64,000 bases of DNA from NCBI GenBank assembly GCA_934433135.1, contig CAKRZO010000009.1, positions 1-64,000 of the forward strand, read 5' to 3'. Below are positions 24,869 through 32,713 of this stretch, one piece after another (position 1 is the stretch's first letter; each line of letters starts with the position of its first letter). A model generated the notes under the pieces. It saw only the letters and a program-made list of their open reading frames with translations. It ran no database searches and was not told the DNA's origin. Source of the DNA: an uncultured Acetatifactor sp. (GTDB lineage Bacteria; Bacillota; Clostridia; Lachnospirales; Lachnospiraceae). A program made the translations under genes and the position numbers.

Positions 24869-25687
24869 ATGAAAGCTACAATATTTGACATACAAAGAAA
24901 CTCTTTTGTTGACGGCCCGGGTATAAGAACAACAGTGTTTTTCAAAGGCTGCAATATGTGCTGCAGATGGTGTCATAATCCCGAAAGCCAATCGGCAAAA
25001 AAACAAATGATGTTTTATAAGGATAAATGTATCGGCTGCGGCAAATGTGCCGAGGTTTGTCCTCATCAATTAAAAAAATGTGATTTCTGCGGCAAATGTG
25101 AGCTTTACTGCCCTGCGGACGCAAGAAAAATATGCGGCAAAGAATACAGTGTTGATGAGGTTTTTAATGAAATCGAAAAGGACAAAATGTTCTATGAAAA
25201 CTCCGGCGGCGGTGCGACTTTTTCCGGCGGTGAATGTATGCTGCAAACGGATTTTTTGTGCGAAATTCTGAAAAGGTGCCGTGAGAACGGCATAAATACG
25301 GCAGTTGACACCGCCGGAAATGTTCCGTGGGAATATTTTGAAAGGATATTGCCGTATACGGATTTGTTTTTGTATGACGTCAAGGCATTTTCTGAGGATT
25401 TACATAAACAGGGAACGGGAGTTTCAAATAAATTAATTCTCGAAAATCTGCTGCACCTTTCGGGCAAATGCGATATTATCATAAGAATCCCCGTGATAGG
25501 CGGATTTAACGATGACAAAGCAGAACTTGAAAAGATTGCGGAATTCTTGAAAAAGATAAAATGTATTAAAAAAGAGCCTTTGCCGTATCACAGTATGGGT
25601 GAGCATAAATATGACGCACTCGGCATGGAACATGAAAATTACAGTGTGCCGGATATGAAAGAAATCAAAAAAATATTTGAGGAGTGA
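24869..25687 (+). CDS. Glycyl-radical enzyme activating protein (radical SAM)
   Basis: 272 residues. The N-terminus IQRNSFVDGPGIRTTVFFKG leads into the radical-SAM cluster motif CNMCCRWC (C-x3-C-x2-C). An inserted ferredoxin-like domain holds two four-cysteine sets, CIGCGKCAEVCP and CDFCGKCELYCP, as in activases of glycyl-radical enzymes other than PFL. GGGATFSGGECMLQ is the SAM-binding GGE region. It reductively cleaves SAM to place the radical on the glycine of the enzyme encoded just upstream. GAGGTGA precedes the ATG. The next gene starts 4 bp after its stop, indicating one operon. Confidence 0.93.
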   Translation: MKATIFDIQRNSFVDGPGIRTTVFFKGCNMCCRWCHNPESQSAKKQMMFYKDKCIGCGKCAEVCPHQLKKCDFCGKCELYCPADARKICGKEYSVDEVFNEIEKDKMFYENSGGGATFSGGECMLQTDFLCEILKRCRENGINTAVDTAGNVPWEYFERILPYTDLFLYDVKAFSEDLHKQGTGVSNKLILENLLHLSGKCDIIIRIPVIGGFNDDKAELEKIAEFLKKIKCIKKEPLPYHSMGEHKYDALGMEHENYSVPDMKEIKKIFEE

Positions 25688-25691
25688 TTGG

Positions 25692-26771
25692 ATGTTTACG
25701 GAACTTACAAAGTTAATGGACGGCTTTTTTGAAATGGGTATTCCGTTCTATGATTGCATAGTGATGAAAGACGGGAAATGTGTGTATCGTCATGCAAACG
25801 GTTATACGGATATAAACAAAAAAACGGAGGTGACGGGAAAGGAACTTTATAATATTTATTCATGCTCGAAGCTGATTACCTGCACTGCGGCGTTGCAGCT
25901 CTATGAAAAAGGTGTGTTCGGACTTGATGATGAGCTGTGCCGATATATGCCGGAATTTGAAAACATGACGGTTGCGGACGGAGATAGTGTAAGACCGGCG
26001 GAAAATAAAATAACAATGCGGCAATTGTTTACGATGACAGCAGGATTCAGCTACGATTTAAACTCCCCCATGCTTGAAAAATGCCGCAGGGAAACCAACG
26101 GAAAATGCCCGACACGTGAAGCGATGAAATATCTTGCAAAAGAGCCGCTTTTGTTTGAGCCGGGTTATCGTTGGGAATACAGCCTGTGCCATGATGTTTT
26201 GGCGGCGCTTGTCGAGGTAATTTCGGGAATGACGTTCGGCGAATATGTCAAAAGGAATATTTTTGATGTGTGCGGAATGAAAAATTCAACCTTTCTGATT
26301 GATGAAACAAATAAGCTTGTAAATCAATATAAATATAATCCCGAAACTGACAAGGTGGAGGAATGCACAAAGGACAGTGTATACAGAATAGGGACAAAGT
26401 ATGAAAGCGGCGGAGCAGGCTGTGTATCAACGGTGGAAGATTACATAAAATTTCTTGAAGCAATCCGCACATACAAGCTTTTGAAAAAAGAAACGGTTGA
26501 CCTGCTATCGACCAATCAGCTGACAAAGGAACAAATAGAAATGCCGACATATTGGGTGCAGGGTAAGCGCGGTTTCGGACTCGGACAGCAATGCCCGACG
26601 GCAGAAAATACAAGACCCGATTTCGGCTGGGGCGGTGCTGCCGGAGCACATTATTTTATAGACCGCACAAATAATATAACGGCATATTTCGGAACTCATG
26701 TACTTGGATTTGAAAAATTTTATCAGACAAGAGAAAAAATTACAAATATTATACAAGAAATCTATAAGTGA
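25692..26771 (+). CDS. Serine hydrolase of the beta-lactamase/S12 esterase family
   Basis: 359 residues. The nucleophile motif S-x-x-K is SCSK in NIYSCSKLITCTAAL (about residue 60), followed by the family strand GVFGLDDELCRYMPEF. The tyrosine motif is degenerate, in GYRWEYSLCHDVLAAL, and a GGAG segment lies near residue 240. The family includes penicillin-binding-protein-like esterases, D-aminopeptidases and class C beta-lactamases. No signal peptide: cytoplasmic, so a cell-wall role or resistance is unlikely. ATG 25692 with GAGGAG upstream is 4 bp after the activase stop. In this operon it may de-esterify an imported, acylated sugar; this is inference. Confidence 0.82.
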   Translation: MFTELTKLMDGFFEMGIPFYDCIVMKDGKCVYRHANGYTDINKKTEVTGKELYNIYSCSKLITCTAALQLYEKGVFGLDDELCRYMPEFENMTVADGDSVRPAENKITMRQLFTMTAGFSYDLNSPMLEKCRRETNGKCPTREAMKYLAKEPLLFEPGYRWEYSLCHDVLAALVEVISGMTFGEYVKRNIFDVCGMKNSTFLIDETNKLVNQYKYNPETDKVEECTKDSVYRIGTKYESGGAGCVSTVEDYIKFLEAIRTYKLLKKETVDLLSTNQLTKEQIEMPTYWVQGKRGFGLGQQCPTAENTRPDFGWGGAAGAHYFIDRTNNITAYFGTHVLGFEKFYQTREKITNIIQEIYK

Positions 26772-26927
26772 GAAATTATCATAAATGAAAGAATTAAAAA
26801 GTTTATGGTGGTTATGTTGAACAACGTAATGTATGTTTATTCGATGATTGGCTCAAAACATTAATATCCGTTCCGCCGGTCATAATGATTTAAGCGTCAA
26901 AAGGGTAACAAGCTTTCAGATTCATAA

Positions 26928-27473
26928 ATGAACCTTGCTACGAGTTTTATTTTCGTAGCAAATCTACTGAATGACATGGATGTATATGTGTCAAGGCTGG
27001 AGGAACTGCTTCAGAGTATAGAGGAAAAACTGAAAGAGATTCCGTATGTGGAAAAGCTGATGGAGATCCAGGGAATCGGGCTGGTGACAGTAAGCAGTTT
27101 TATTGCCGAGGTGGGAGACATTGGACGTTTTGACAACCCCAAACAGCTGCAAAAGCTGGCAGGATATGCAATCGTGGCGAACGATTCCGGTAAACATAAC
27201 GGAGAAAGCCGGATCAGCTACCGAGGTCGGAAGCGACTGAGATATGTGCTGTATGAAGCAGCGATATCGCTGATCGGAAGAAATGCAGAATTCCGGAAAA
27301 TACATGAGTATTACCAAACCCGTAAAGTGAACCCACTGAAGAAGATGCAGTCAGTGGTGGCAGTGGCCTGTAAAATACTGCGAGTATTCTACACAATCCT
27401 GACAAAGGGAGTGGATTATGATGCAGGGAAGCTGGTGAGTGACATCAGGCATCCACAACTGCAGGTGGTTTAA
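26928..27473 (+). pseudogene. IS110-family transposase, C-terminal fragment
   Basis: 181 codons with the Transposase_20 (IS116/IS110/IS902) domain: KLMEIQGIGLVTVSSFIAEV, RFDNPKQLQKLAGY, SYRGRKRLRYVLYEAA, then NPLKKMQSVVAVACKILR and LTKGVDYD. The N-terminal DEDD (RuvC-like) catalytic half, about 200 residues, is missing; upstream sequence (26772-26927) shows no trace of it. The element therefore cannot recombine on its own. It lies immediately after the serine hydrolase gene and before an unusual non-coding stretch and a truncated RraA gene. Confidence 0.85.
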
Positions 27474-27499
27474 GAAACTAAAGGGTAGAATCAGGAATG

Positions 27500-27563
27500 C
27501 CTTGTTACAGTTGAATTGAACTCTTAAAAGGAAGTTCTGAGAGTTGAATTCAGCTGTAACAGG
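27500..27563 (+). ncRNA. Long hairpin after the IS110 transposase, possible bridge/seek RNA remnant
   Basis: Arms 27500-27523 and 27541-27563 pair over about 22 positions with few mismatches (CTTGTTACAG with CTGTAACAGG at the base, GAACTC with GAGTTG near the loop). A further 330 bases downstream are G/A-rich with several small stems and no plausible gene. Position fits the guide RNA of IS1111-type elements. The class is inferred from position only. Confidence 0.4.
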
Positions 27564-28016
27564 ACAGCTGAAAGCATGGAGGAACGAACCGGGAAAACGT
27601 CCACCGGAAGGTGCCGGCAAGGGAACCATGAAAAACAAGTCAGTAAGAAATAATACAAAGAATGAGCCAGTAGTCGGCAGGAATACTATCCATAGGGCAA
27701 GACCCTGTAAAGGAGCTAAGCTGACACCCTGGTTATGGACAGGCGGAACGAAGGAAGTTAGGACCCTCCAGAGATGTGGTAGACATGGGAGGTACGTCGC
27801 CGTAGAGGGAAGGGTATACACAAGGCCATGTAAAGCGGAAAACAAAGACGTTTTACTTCGTATACCCTACACCAGCTATTTTTGTACCAGATACTGAGAA
27901 ATGTCCATCTCCTTGGCTCATTCATCTGAGATATGTAAGTAAAAATTCCTTGAAAAATAAGGAAAAAACACTTGACTAAATAGGGAGACTTCTGATCTAT
28001 CCTTTTGTCGCTCTAA

Positions 28017-28364
28017 TCATATAATACAGCAACAAGAATAGGTAATGCAATCTGTCTACCCGGAGATGTAGTGTTCGGAGCAAGAGGCGGAGTGTTGTTC
28101 ATTCCAAGTCATTTAGTTGAAGATGTTGTTGGAAATGCAGCCAAAACTCAGGTGAAGGATTTGTTTGGATTTGAGATGATCACATTAAACAAATTCACAA
28201 CAGCGCAGATTGATAGAAACACCTGGACAAAGGATATGCTGGATATGCTGTTGGATTTTATTGAGAAAGATGATAGAGCCAAAGAATATCGAGGGCTTGA
28301 CTGGTCGCATGAATATGATTTAGTAATCAATGGTGATCCAAATGACACACAATCAGCATTATAA
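28017..28364 (+). pseudogene. RraA-family aldolase/regulator, 5'-truncated
   Basis: The open frame from 28017 reads SYNTATRIGNAICLPGDVVF, then GARGGVLFIPSHLVEDVVG, then KDLFGFEMITLNKFTTAQID. This is the C-terminal half of RraA-like (4-hydroxy-4-methyl-2-oxoglutarate aldolase fold) proteins, including the conserved PGDVV and GGVLFIP strands. The N-terminal half, with most of the substrate pocket, is missing, and a stop (28014) and IS sequence lie immediately upstream. A shorter frame from GTG 28071 could still be translated but would lack the core. It probably was an enzyme of this glycan operon, broken by the IS. Confidence 0.75.
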
Positions 28365-28467
28365 CGTTTTCATTTCTTCGTACTGTCTAAAAACGGAATA
28401 AATGAAAATGTGAGAAAAAGTGAGTTAACAAGAGAAAACAAAGGTTATTATGGGAGGATTAAAAATC

Positions 28468-29496
28468 ATGTATCAACAAACAATATTTCCACGTTGGAGG
28501 GGCTTCAATTTACTTGGAATGTTTTGCTCACAGACTTCTGCATTGAACAGAGGAAGAGCACCGGGGTATTATGATGAAGAAGACTTTAAAATGATTGCCG
28601 ATTTCGGTTTTGACTTTGTCCGGCTTCCGCTTTCTTATCGCGTGTGGGGAAGTGGCAATGACATATTTTTCATAGACCAACAAAAGCTTGCGCAGCTTGA
28701 CAAAGCAGTTGAATGGGGCGACAAATATGGTCTTCACATAAGCATCTGTATGCACAGGCTTCCGGGGTATTGCATAAATGAGGACGAAATTGAGAGGGTT
28801 AATTTGTGGACCGACGAGGAGGCACTTGAGGCGGCAAAGGCGCACTGGTGTGCAATTGCAAAAAGATATAAAGACATAAACTCTGCAAAGCTTAGCTTTA
28901 ATGTTGTAAATGAAGTAAATTATGATGTCAGACTTGAACAGTATATGCATGTGTCAAAAGAGATTATCAATGCAGTCAGGAAGATTTCCCCGCAACGTTT
29001 GTTTGTCATTGACGGCGTGCATGACGGGGACATTCCGCCTGTCGATCAGATGCTCAGACTGGAAAACTGCGGCTTCAGCTGTCGTGGATATGCGCCGAGG
29101 GGAGTCACGCATTATAGATCACACATAAAGGCTTACGATAACATTGCTCCTGTTTGGCCCGGTGCGGTTCAAGTTGAGAAAGACGGGGAAATAACCGAGT
29201 GGGACAGGAAAAAAATTGACAAGATGTTTGGTATGTATGCGGCGCTTGCCGATAATTTTAAGGTTGGCGTACACTGCAGCGAGATGGGCTGCTTCAACTA
29301 CACACCGCACGACATTGCGCTTCACTGGCTTGAGGATGTTTTGAACAGTCTCAAAAGTTATAATATAGGATATGCACTGTGGAATTTCAGAGGAGTAACC
29401 GGCATTATGGACAGTGAACGAGGCGACGTCGATTATGTAAAATGCGGCAGGCATTTGTTGGACAGGAAAATGCTGAAGCTGTTGCAGAAATATTGA
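28468..29496 (+). CDS. GH5-like glycoside hydrolase
   Basis: 342 residues. The TIM barrel begins WRGFNLLGMF and FGFDFVRLPLSYRVW (conserved Arg of the clan GH-A start). The acid/base is Glu149 in FNVVNEVNY and the nucleophile Glu272 in VHCSEMGCF; the late WNFRG completes the clan pattern. GH5 includes endo-glucanases, mannanases and exo-acting glucosidases. There is no signal peptide, so it acts on short oligosaccharides inside the cell. ATG 28468 is chosen because GGGAGG lies 10 bases before it; ATG 28450 overlaps that site. A beta-mannoside substrate would pair well with the GH130 phosphorylase at the other end of the island. Confidence 0.85.
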   Translation: MYQQTIFPRWRGFNLLGMFCSQTSALNRGRAPGYYDEEDFKMIADFGFDFVRLPLSYRVWGSGNDIFFIDQQKLAQLDKAVEWGDKYGLHISICMHRLPGYCINEDEIERVNLWTDEEALEAAKAHWCAIAKRYKDINSAKLSFNVVNEVNYDVRLEQYMHVSKEIINAVRKISPQRLFVIDGVHDGDIPPVDQMLRLENCGFSCRGYAPRGVTHYRSHIKAYDNIAPVWPGAVQVEKDGEITEWDRKKIDKMFGMYAALADNFKVGVHCSEMGCFNYTPHDIALHWLEDVLNSLKSYNIGYALWNFRGVTGIMDSERGDVDYVKCGRHLLDRKMLKLLQKY

Positions 29497-29689
29497 TAAC
29501 TCTTTTTTAAATACAGCGGGAAAAAGAAAAGCTTAAAGCTTTGCCGATTTTTCTGTAGTTTGCAATAAATGCGACAGGTGACTCCGCTGAAATATCGGAA
29601 CAGGAAAGATTGCAAAAGAAACGCAACAGATATTCCTTTTTGTGGACAGGAAGGCACCATACGGAAATGAAGTTGCTTTCTCTTACGAT

Positions 29690-29726
29690 GTTACTTTTCA
29701 CGGGGGGAAAGTAACCTGGCTTTTTT
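29690..29726 (+). terminator. Rho-independent terminator after the glycan island
   Basis: GTTACTTT (29690-29697) and AAAGTAAC (29708-29715) form a perfect 8-bp stem; CTGGCTTTTTT follows. It ends transcription before the tyrS promoter. The interval 29497-29689 holds nothing recognisable. Confidence 0.7.
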
Positions 29727-29815
29727 AGGGAATGGTATGAATCTGGTGGTTTCGTCACAAAGACCATTACAGAACTGGAGGCTTGCGAGTGAATATAGTA
29801 TTTACACCTACGGCA

Positions 29816-29842
29816 GGGGAAATTTTCCAAGAAAATTTCCCC
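29816..29842. promoter_or_regulatory. Perfect 12-bp palindrome abutting the tyrS promoter
   Basis: GGGGAAATTTTC (29816-29827) and GAAAATTTCCCC (29831-29842) are exact reverse complements around a CAA centre, ending one base before the -35 box. It could be an operator or a back-up terminator hairpin for upstream transcription; there is no U-run of its own. Confidence 0.7.
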
Positions 29843-29871
29843 TTGACATTGCTTCGAAAAGAGTCTATAAT
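29843..29871 (+). promoter_or_regulatory. Consensus sigma-A promoter of tyrS
   Basis: TTGACA (29843-29848), 17-bp spacer, TATAAT (29866-29871): a perfect match in both hexamers. Confidence 0.93.
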
Positions 29872-29904
29872 GCAGATAATTTCATAGCGAGCAATTGAAT
29901 CAGA

Positions 29905-30205
29905 AAAGCAATGATAAGAAGAAGTAGCATAAAGGGAAACAGACAGAAAGCAGCCGGCGGATGAGAGGCGCGTGGGAAGCTTTATGTGAATACATCTTTG
30001 AGCTGCGCACCGAAAGAAGGAATTCCGGTAGGCTGCGACGGTCCTGCAACCGTTAACTTGCTAGAGTATAAGTGGTTTCGGCTTTCCGAAAGGAAAGACA
30101 ACGGAATCATCGTACTTAAAAAGGCGGGCAATGTGAATTGTCTGTAAAAAAAGGTGGTAACACGGGATATGACTCTCGTCCTTTGACAGGACGGGAGTTT
30201 TTTTA
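29905..30205 (+). promoter_or_regulatory. T-box leader (tyrosine) controlling tyrS
   Basis: The T-box sequence AAGGTGGTAACACGGG (30151-30166) is followed by a terminator: stem starting ACTCTCGTCCT (about 30171) and AGGACGGGAGT, then T7. Specifier codon candidate TAC (29991-29993, in GTGAATACATC) reads tyrosine, matching the gene downstream. Uncharged tRNA-Tyr would bind the specifier loop and the T-box bulge, stabilising the antiterminator. Confidence 0.92.
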
Positions 30206-30436
30206 AATTAGGGAAGTACTTTTTCCTAATATATAAAAATGCTCTGTGAGTATCTTGCTTTTGTTTTTCTGAAAAAAACAGCTGTAAAGTGTGGTTCTGT
30301 GAATGACGCCTGCGGCACAAATAGCCGTGTGAAAAATCGCATCTTAGATGCTATGGCGTTTCAACGTGATATTTCACATTATGCTTGCAAAAGAAAGAAA
30401 AAGAAAAACATAACAAGGAAAAGCGAGGAAAGAAAC

Positions 30437-31675
30437 ATGAGCAGAGAGTGGAATCAGGAAGAATTGCAAAAGGAAGTAAAGCGGCAGATGCGGATTATCT
30501 TAAAGGGAGCGGATCAAGTGATTCAGGAAGAAGAGCTTGAAGAAAAAATCAGGACGTCCCTCCTTACAGACAGACCGCTTACGGTAAAACTGGGACTGGA
30601 TCCCAGTGCGCCGGATATTCATTTAGGGCATGCAGTGGTGCTGCGGAAGATCCGACAGATGCAGGATCTCGGGCACCGGGCAGTGATTATCATCGGAGAT
30701 TTTACGGGAAGAATCGGAGATCCTACCGGTAAGTCCAAAGGCAGAAAAGCATTGTCTGATGAAGAAGTGCGGATCAATTCCGATACCTATCAGGAGCAGA
30801 TCTTCCATGTTTTGGATCCGCAGAAGACAACCGTTTGTTATAACAGCGAATGGCTCAGTAAGTTAAAACTGGAAGAAGTCTTAGGACTTGCTGCCACGAC
30901 TACTGTTGCCCGTATGCTGGAGCGGGACGAATTCCAGAGCCGCTACAGCAGACAGATTCCCATCGGACTGCATGAGTTTTTCTACCCCCTGATGCAGGCC
31001 TTTGATTCCGTTGCCATCAAGGCGGATATCGAACTGGGAGGAACAGATCAGACTTTTAACATTCTGATGGGGCGCTCTTTGCAGAAAGAAAAGGGCATGG
31101 AGCCGCAGGTTGCGCTCTTCATGCCGATTCTGGAAGGCCTTGACGGTGTGGAGAAGATGAGCAAGAGCCTGGGAAACTACATTGGTGTCAAAGAAGAAGC
31201 CAAAGTCATGTTTAAAAAAGTAATGGAAGTACCGGATCGCCTGATTGCCCGTTATTTTGAACTGACTACCGATATTCTGCCGGAAGAACTGGATCTGATA
31301 AAAGAAAAGCTTGCGGACGGAGTCAATCCCAGAGATATCAAGCTAAAACTGGCCCGTACCATTACCGCATTGTACCATACACAGGAAGAAACAAAGCTGG
31401 CGGAGCAGTATTATGAAGAAGCTTTTGTCAAAAAAACCATTCCTTTTGATGTGCCTAAGGTGCAGGTGGTTATGGAAAAAGGAGTCCTTCAGGATGCGAT
31501 CCGCCCATTGATGGAAAAAGGCTACATCGGAAGCAGCAATGAATTCCGCAGACTGACTGCGCAGGGTGGTATTCAGATTAACGGCACTAAGACTACCGAC
31601 CTGAATGCACCGCTGTGCCCTGATGATATCTTAAAGATCGGGAAGAAGACTTTCGTAAGAATTGACCTTGTGTAG
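30437..31675 (+). CDS. tyrS: Tyrosyl-tRNA synthetase
   Basis: 412 residues. The class I signatures are GLDPSAPDIHLGHAVVLRK (HIGH equivalent HLGH) and EKMSKSLGNYIG (KMSKS). The active-site block IELGGTDQTFNILMGR is intact, and the C-terminal S4-type RNA-binding domain spans about residues 345-412 (EFRRLTAQGGIQINGTKT). The pattern fits the TyrZ/E. coli-like subgroup rather than the short-loop TyrS group. ATG 30437 follows GCGAGGAAAG; earlier in-frame ATGs lack a ribosome binding site and would add unrelated sequence. Attaches tyrosine to tRNA-Tyr in the cytoplasm; regulated by the T-box leader upstream. Confidence 0.96.
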   Translation: MSREWNQEELQKEVKRQMRIILKGADQVIQEEELEEKIRTSLLTDRPLTVKLGLDPSAPDIHLGHAVVLRKIRQMQDLGHRAVIIIGDFTGRIGDPTGKSKGRKALSDEEVRINSDTYQEQIFHVLDPQKTTVCYNSEWLSKLKLEEVLGLAATTTVARMLERDEFQSRYSRQIPIGLHEFFYPLMQAFDSVAIKADIELGGTDQTFNILMGRSLQKEKGMEPQVALFMPILEGLDGVEKMSKSLGNYIGVKEEAKVMFKKVMEVPDRLIARYFELTTDILPEELDLIKEKLADGVNPRDIKLKLARTITALYHTQEETKLAEQYYEEAFVKKTIPFDVPKVQVVMEKGVLQDAIRPLMEKGYIGSSNEFRRLTAQGGIQINGTKTTDLNAPLCPDDILKIGKKTFVRIDLV

Positions 31676-31686
31676 CAGGTTACTGA

Positions 31687-31714
31687 GGGCAGGCTCATGA
31701 GGTTCCATTCGGGG
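31687..31714 (+). repeat. Partial copy of a second intergenic repeat
   Basis: 28 bases, starting GGGCAGGCTCATGAGGTTCC, match the left arm of the palindromic repeat at 62240-62376 with one difference (A for G). No right arm is present. It lies 11 bases after the tyrS stop. Confidence 0.8.
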
Positions 31715-31847
31715 CTTTACTTAAATCACATTATTAGACTAAATAAGTTTATCCGGCAGGGCGCATAAAAAGTAGTGGATAACCTTCCGGGTTTATGTTA
31801 CAATCCTGTTAACAGCGGACATCATAGCAAGCGGGAGGATGCGGAAA

Positions 31848-32600
31848 ATGAAATTGATTTCATGGAATGTAAACGGGCTTCGTGCCTGTATGGAAAAGGG
31901 ATTTTTAGATTTTTTTAACAAGGCGGATGCGGACATTTTCTGTCTGCAGGAAACAAAGCTGCAGGCAGGACAGATTTCCCTGGAACTGCCCGGGTACTAT
32001 CAGTATTGGAATTATGCGCAGAAAAAAGGCTATTCCGGAACGGCAATGTTTACTAAAAAGGAACCGCTTTATGTTTCCTACGGAATCGGTAGGCAGGAGC
32101 ATGACACGGAGGGCAGAGTCATTACGGCGGAGTTTGAGGATCGGTATGTGGTTACGGTTTATACTCCCAACTCCCAGGAGGAATTAAAAAGACTTTCCTA
32201 CCGCATGCAGTGGGAAGAAGATTTTTTAAAATATCTGAAAAAACTGGAAGAGAAAAAGCCGGTTATTTTCTGCGGAGACTTAAACGTGGCGCATAAAGAG
32301 ATTGATTTAAAGAATCCGAAAACCAATAAGAAAAATGCAGGATTTACCCAGGAAGAAAGAAGCTGCTTTGATAAAGTACTGGAAAGCGGATTTATCGATA
32401 CGTTCCGTTATTTTTACCCGGATCAGGAAGGTATTTATTCCTGGTGGTCCTATCGCTTCCAGGCAAGAGCCAAGAATGCAGGGTGGCGTATTGACTATTT
32501 CCTGGTATCCGAATCCTTGAAGGATAAGCTGGAAGATGCCGTCATTCACACACAGGTGACAGGCTCCGACCACTGCCCGGTAGAATTGGATGTGAAATAA
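31848..32600 (+). CDS. xth: Exodeoxyribonuclease III (AP endonuclease family 1)
   Basis: 250 residues, ExoA/Xth type. N-terminal KLISWNVNGLRACMEKGF carries the metal-site Asn; LQETKLQ holds the catalytic Glu. Further along are the FCGDLNVAH block (Asp, Asn), WSYRFQARAKNAGWRIDYFL (Arg/Asp) and the terminal TGSDHCPVELDVK (Asp-His pair). All active-site residues are present. It cleaves at abasic sites and trims 3' ends in base-excision repair. ATG 31848 is preferred since GGGAGG (31833-31838) is 9 bases before it and touches ATG 31839. It is followed by addB, so two DNA-repair functions are adjacent. Confidence 0.95.
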   Translation: MKLISWNVNGLRACMEKGFLDFFNKADADIFCLQETKLQAGQISLELPGYYQYWNYAQKKGYSGTAMFTKKEPLYVSYGIGRQEHDTEGRVITAEFEDRYVVTVYTPNSQEELKRLSYRMQWEEDFLKYLKKLEEKKPVIFCGDLNVAHKEIDLKNPKTNKKNAGFTQEERSCFDKVLESGFIDTFRYFYPDQEGIYSWWSYRFQARAKNAGWRIDYFLVSESLKDKLEDAVIHTQVTGSDHCPVELDVK

Positions 32601-32675
32601 TACCGGGGCTGAAATCCATGCCCGGGCAATGTGCTTGCACAGTTCCCGGGGCATGAATTAACAGCCCGCAGGTAT
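32600..32675 (+). repeat. Nested inverted repeat between xth and addB
   Basis: Outer arms ATACCGGGGCTG (32600-32611) and CAGCCCGCAGGTAT (32662-32675), inner arms CATGCCCGGG and CCCGGGGCATG, enclosing a small TGTGC/GCACA hairpin. It can form a long cruciform or RNA stem. No U-run, so terminator activity is uncertain. Confidence 0.65.
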
Positions 32676-32713
32676 CATGGGGAGAAAGAGGATGTGAAAA
32701 GCGGAGGGAGAGT

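Larger units (their letters stand above)
26928..28010 (+). mobile_element. Remnant of an IS110/IS1111-family insertion sequence
   Basis: It comprises the truncated transposase and about 530 bp of non-coding sequence after it. IS110-family elements carry a non-coding RNA (bridge or seek RNA) that guides insertion; in the IS1111 branch it lies after the transposase. The right end is set only by where the RraA reading frame resumes (28017). There are no terminal inverted repeats to mark the ends, as is normal for the family. Confidence 0.6.

Noticed and set aside
27544..27897. 117-codon open frame after the IS110 transposase
   Set aside because: No domain, composition rich in Arg/Gly/Lys without structure, and it overlaps a strong hairpin; more likely non-coding IS sequence.
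30239..30436. Longer N-terminus for tyrS from ATG 30239
   Set aside because: The extra 66 residues do not resemble synthetases, lie next to the T-box terminator, and ATG 30437 has a proper ribosome binding site.
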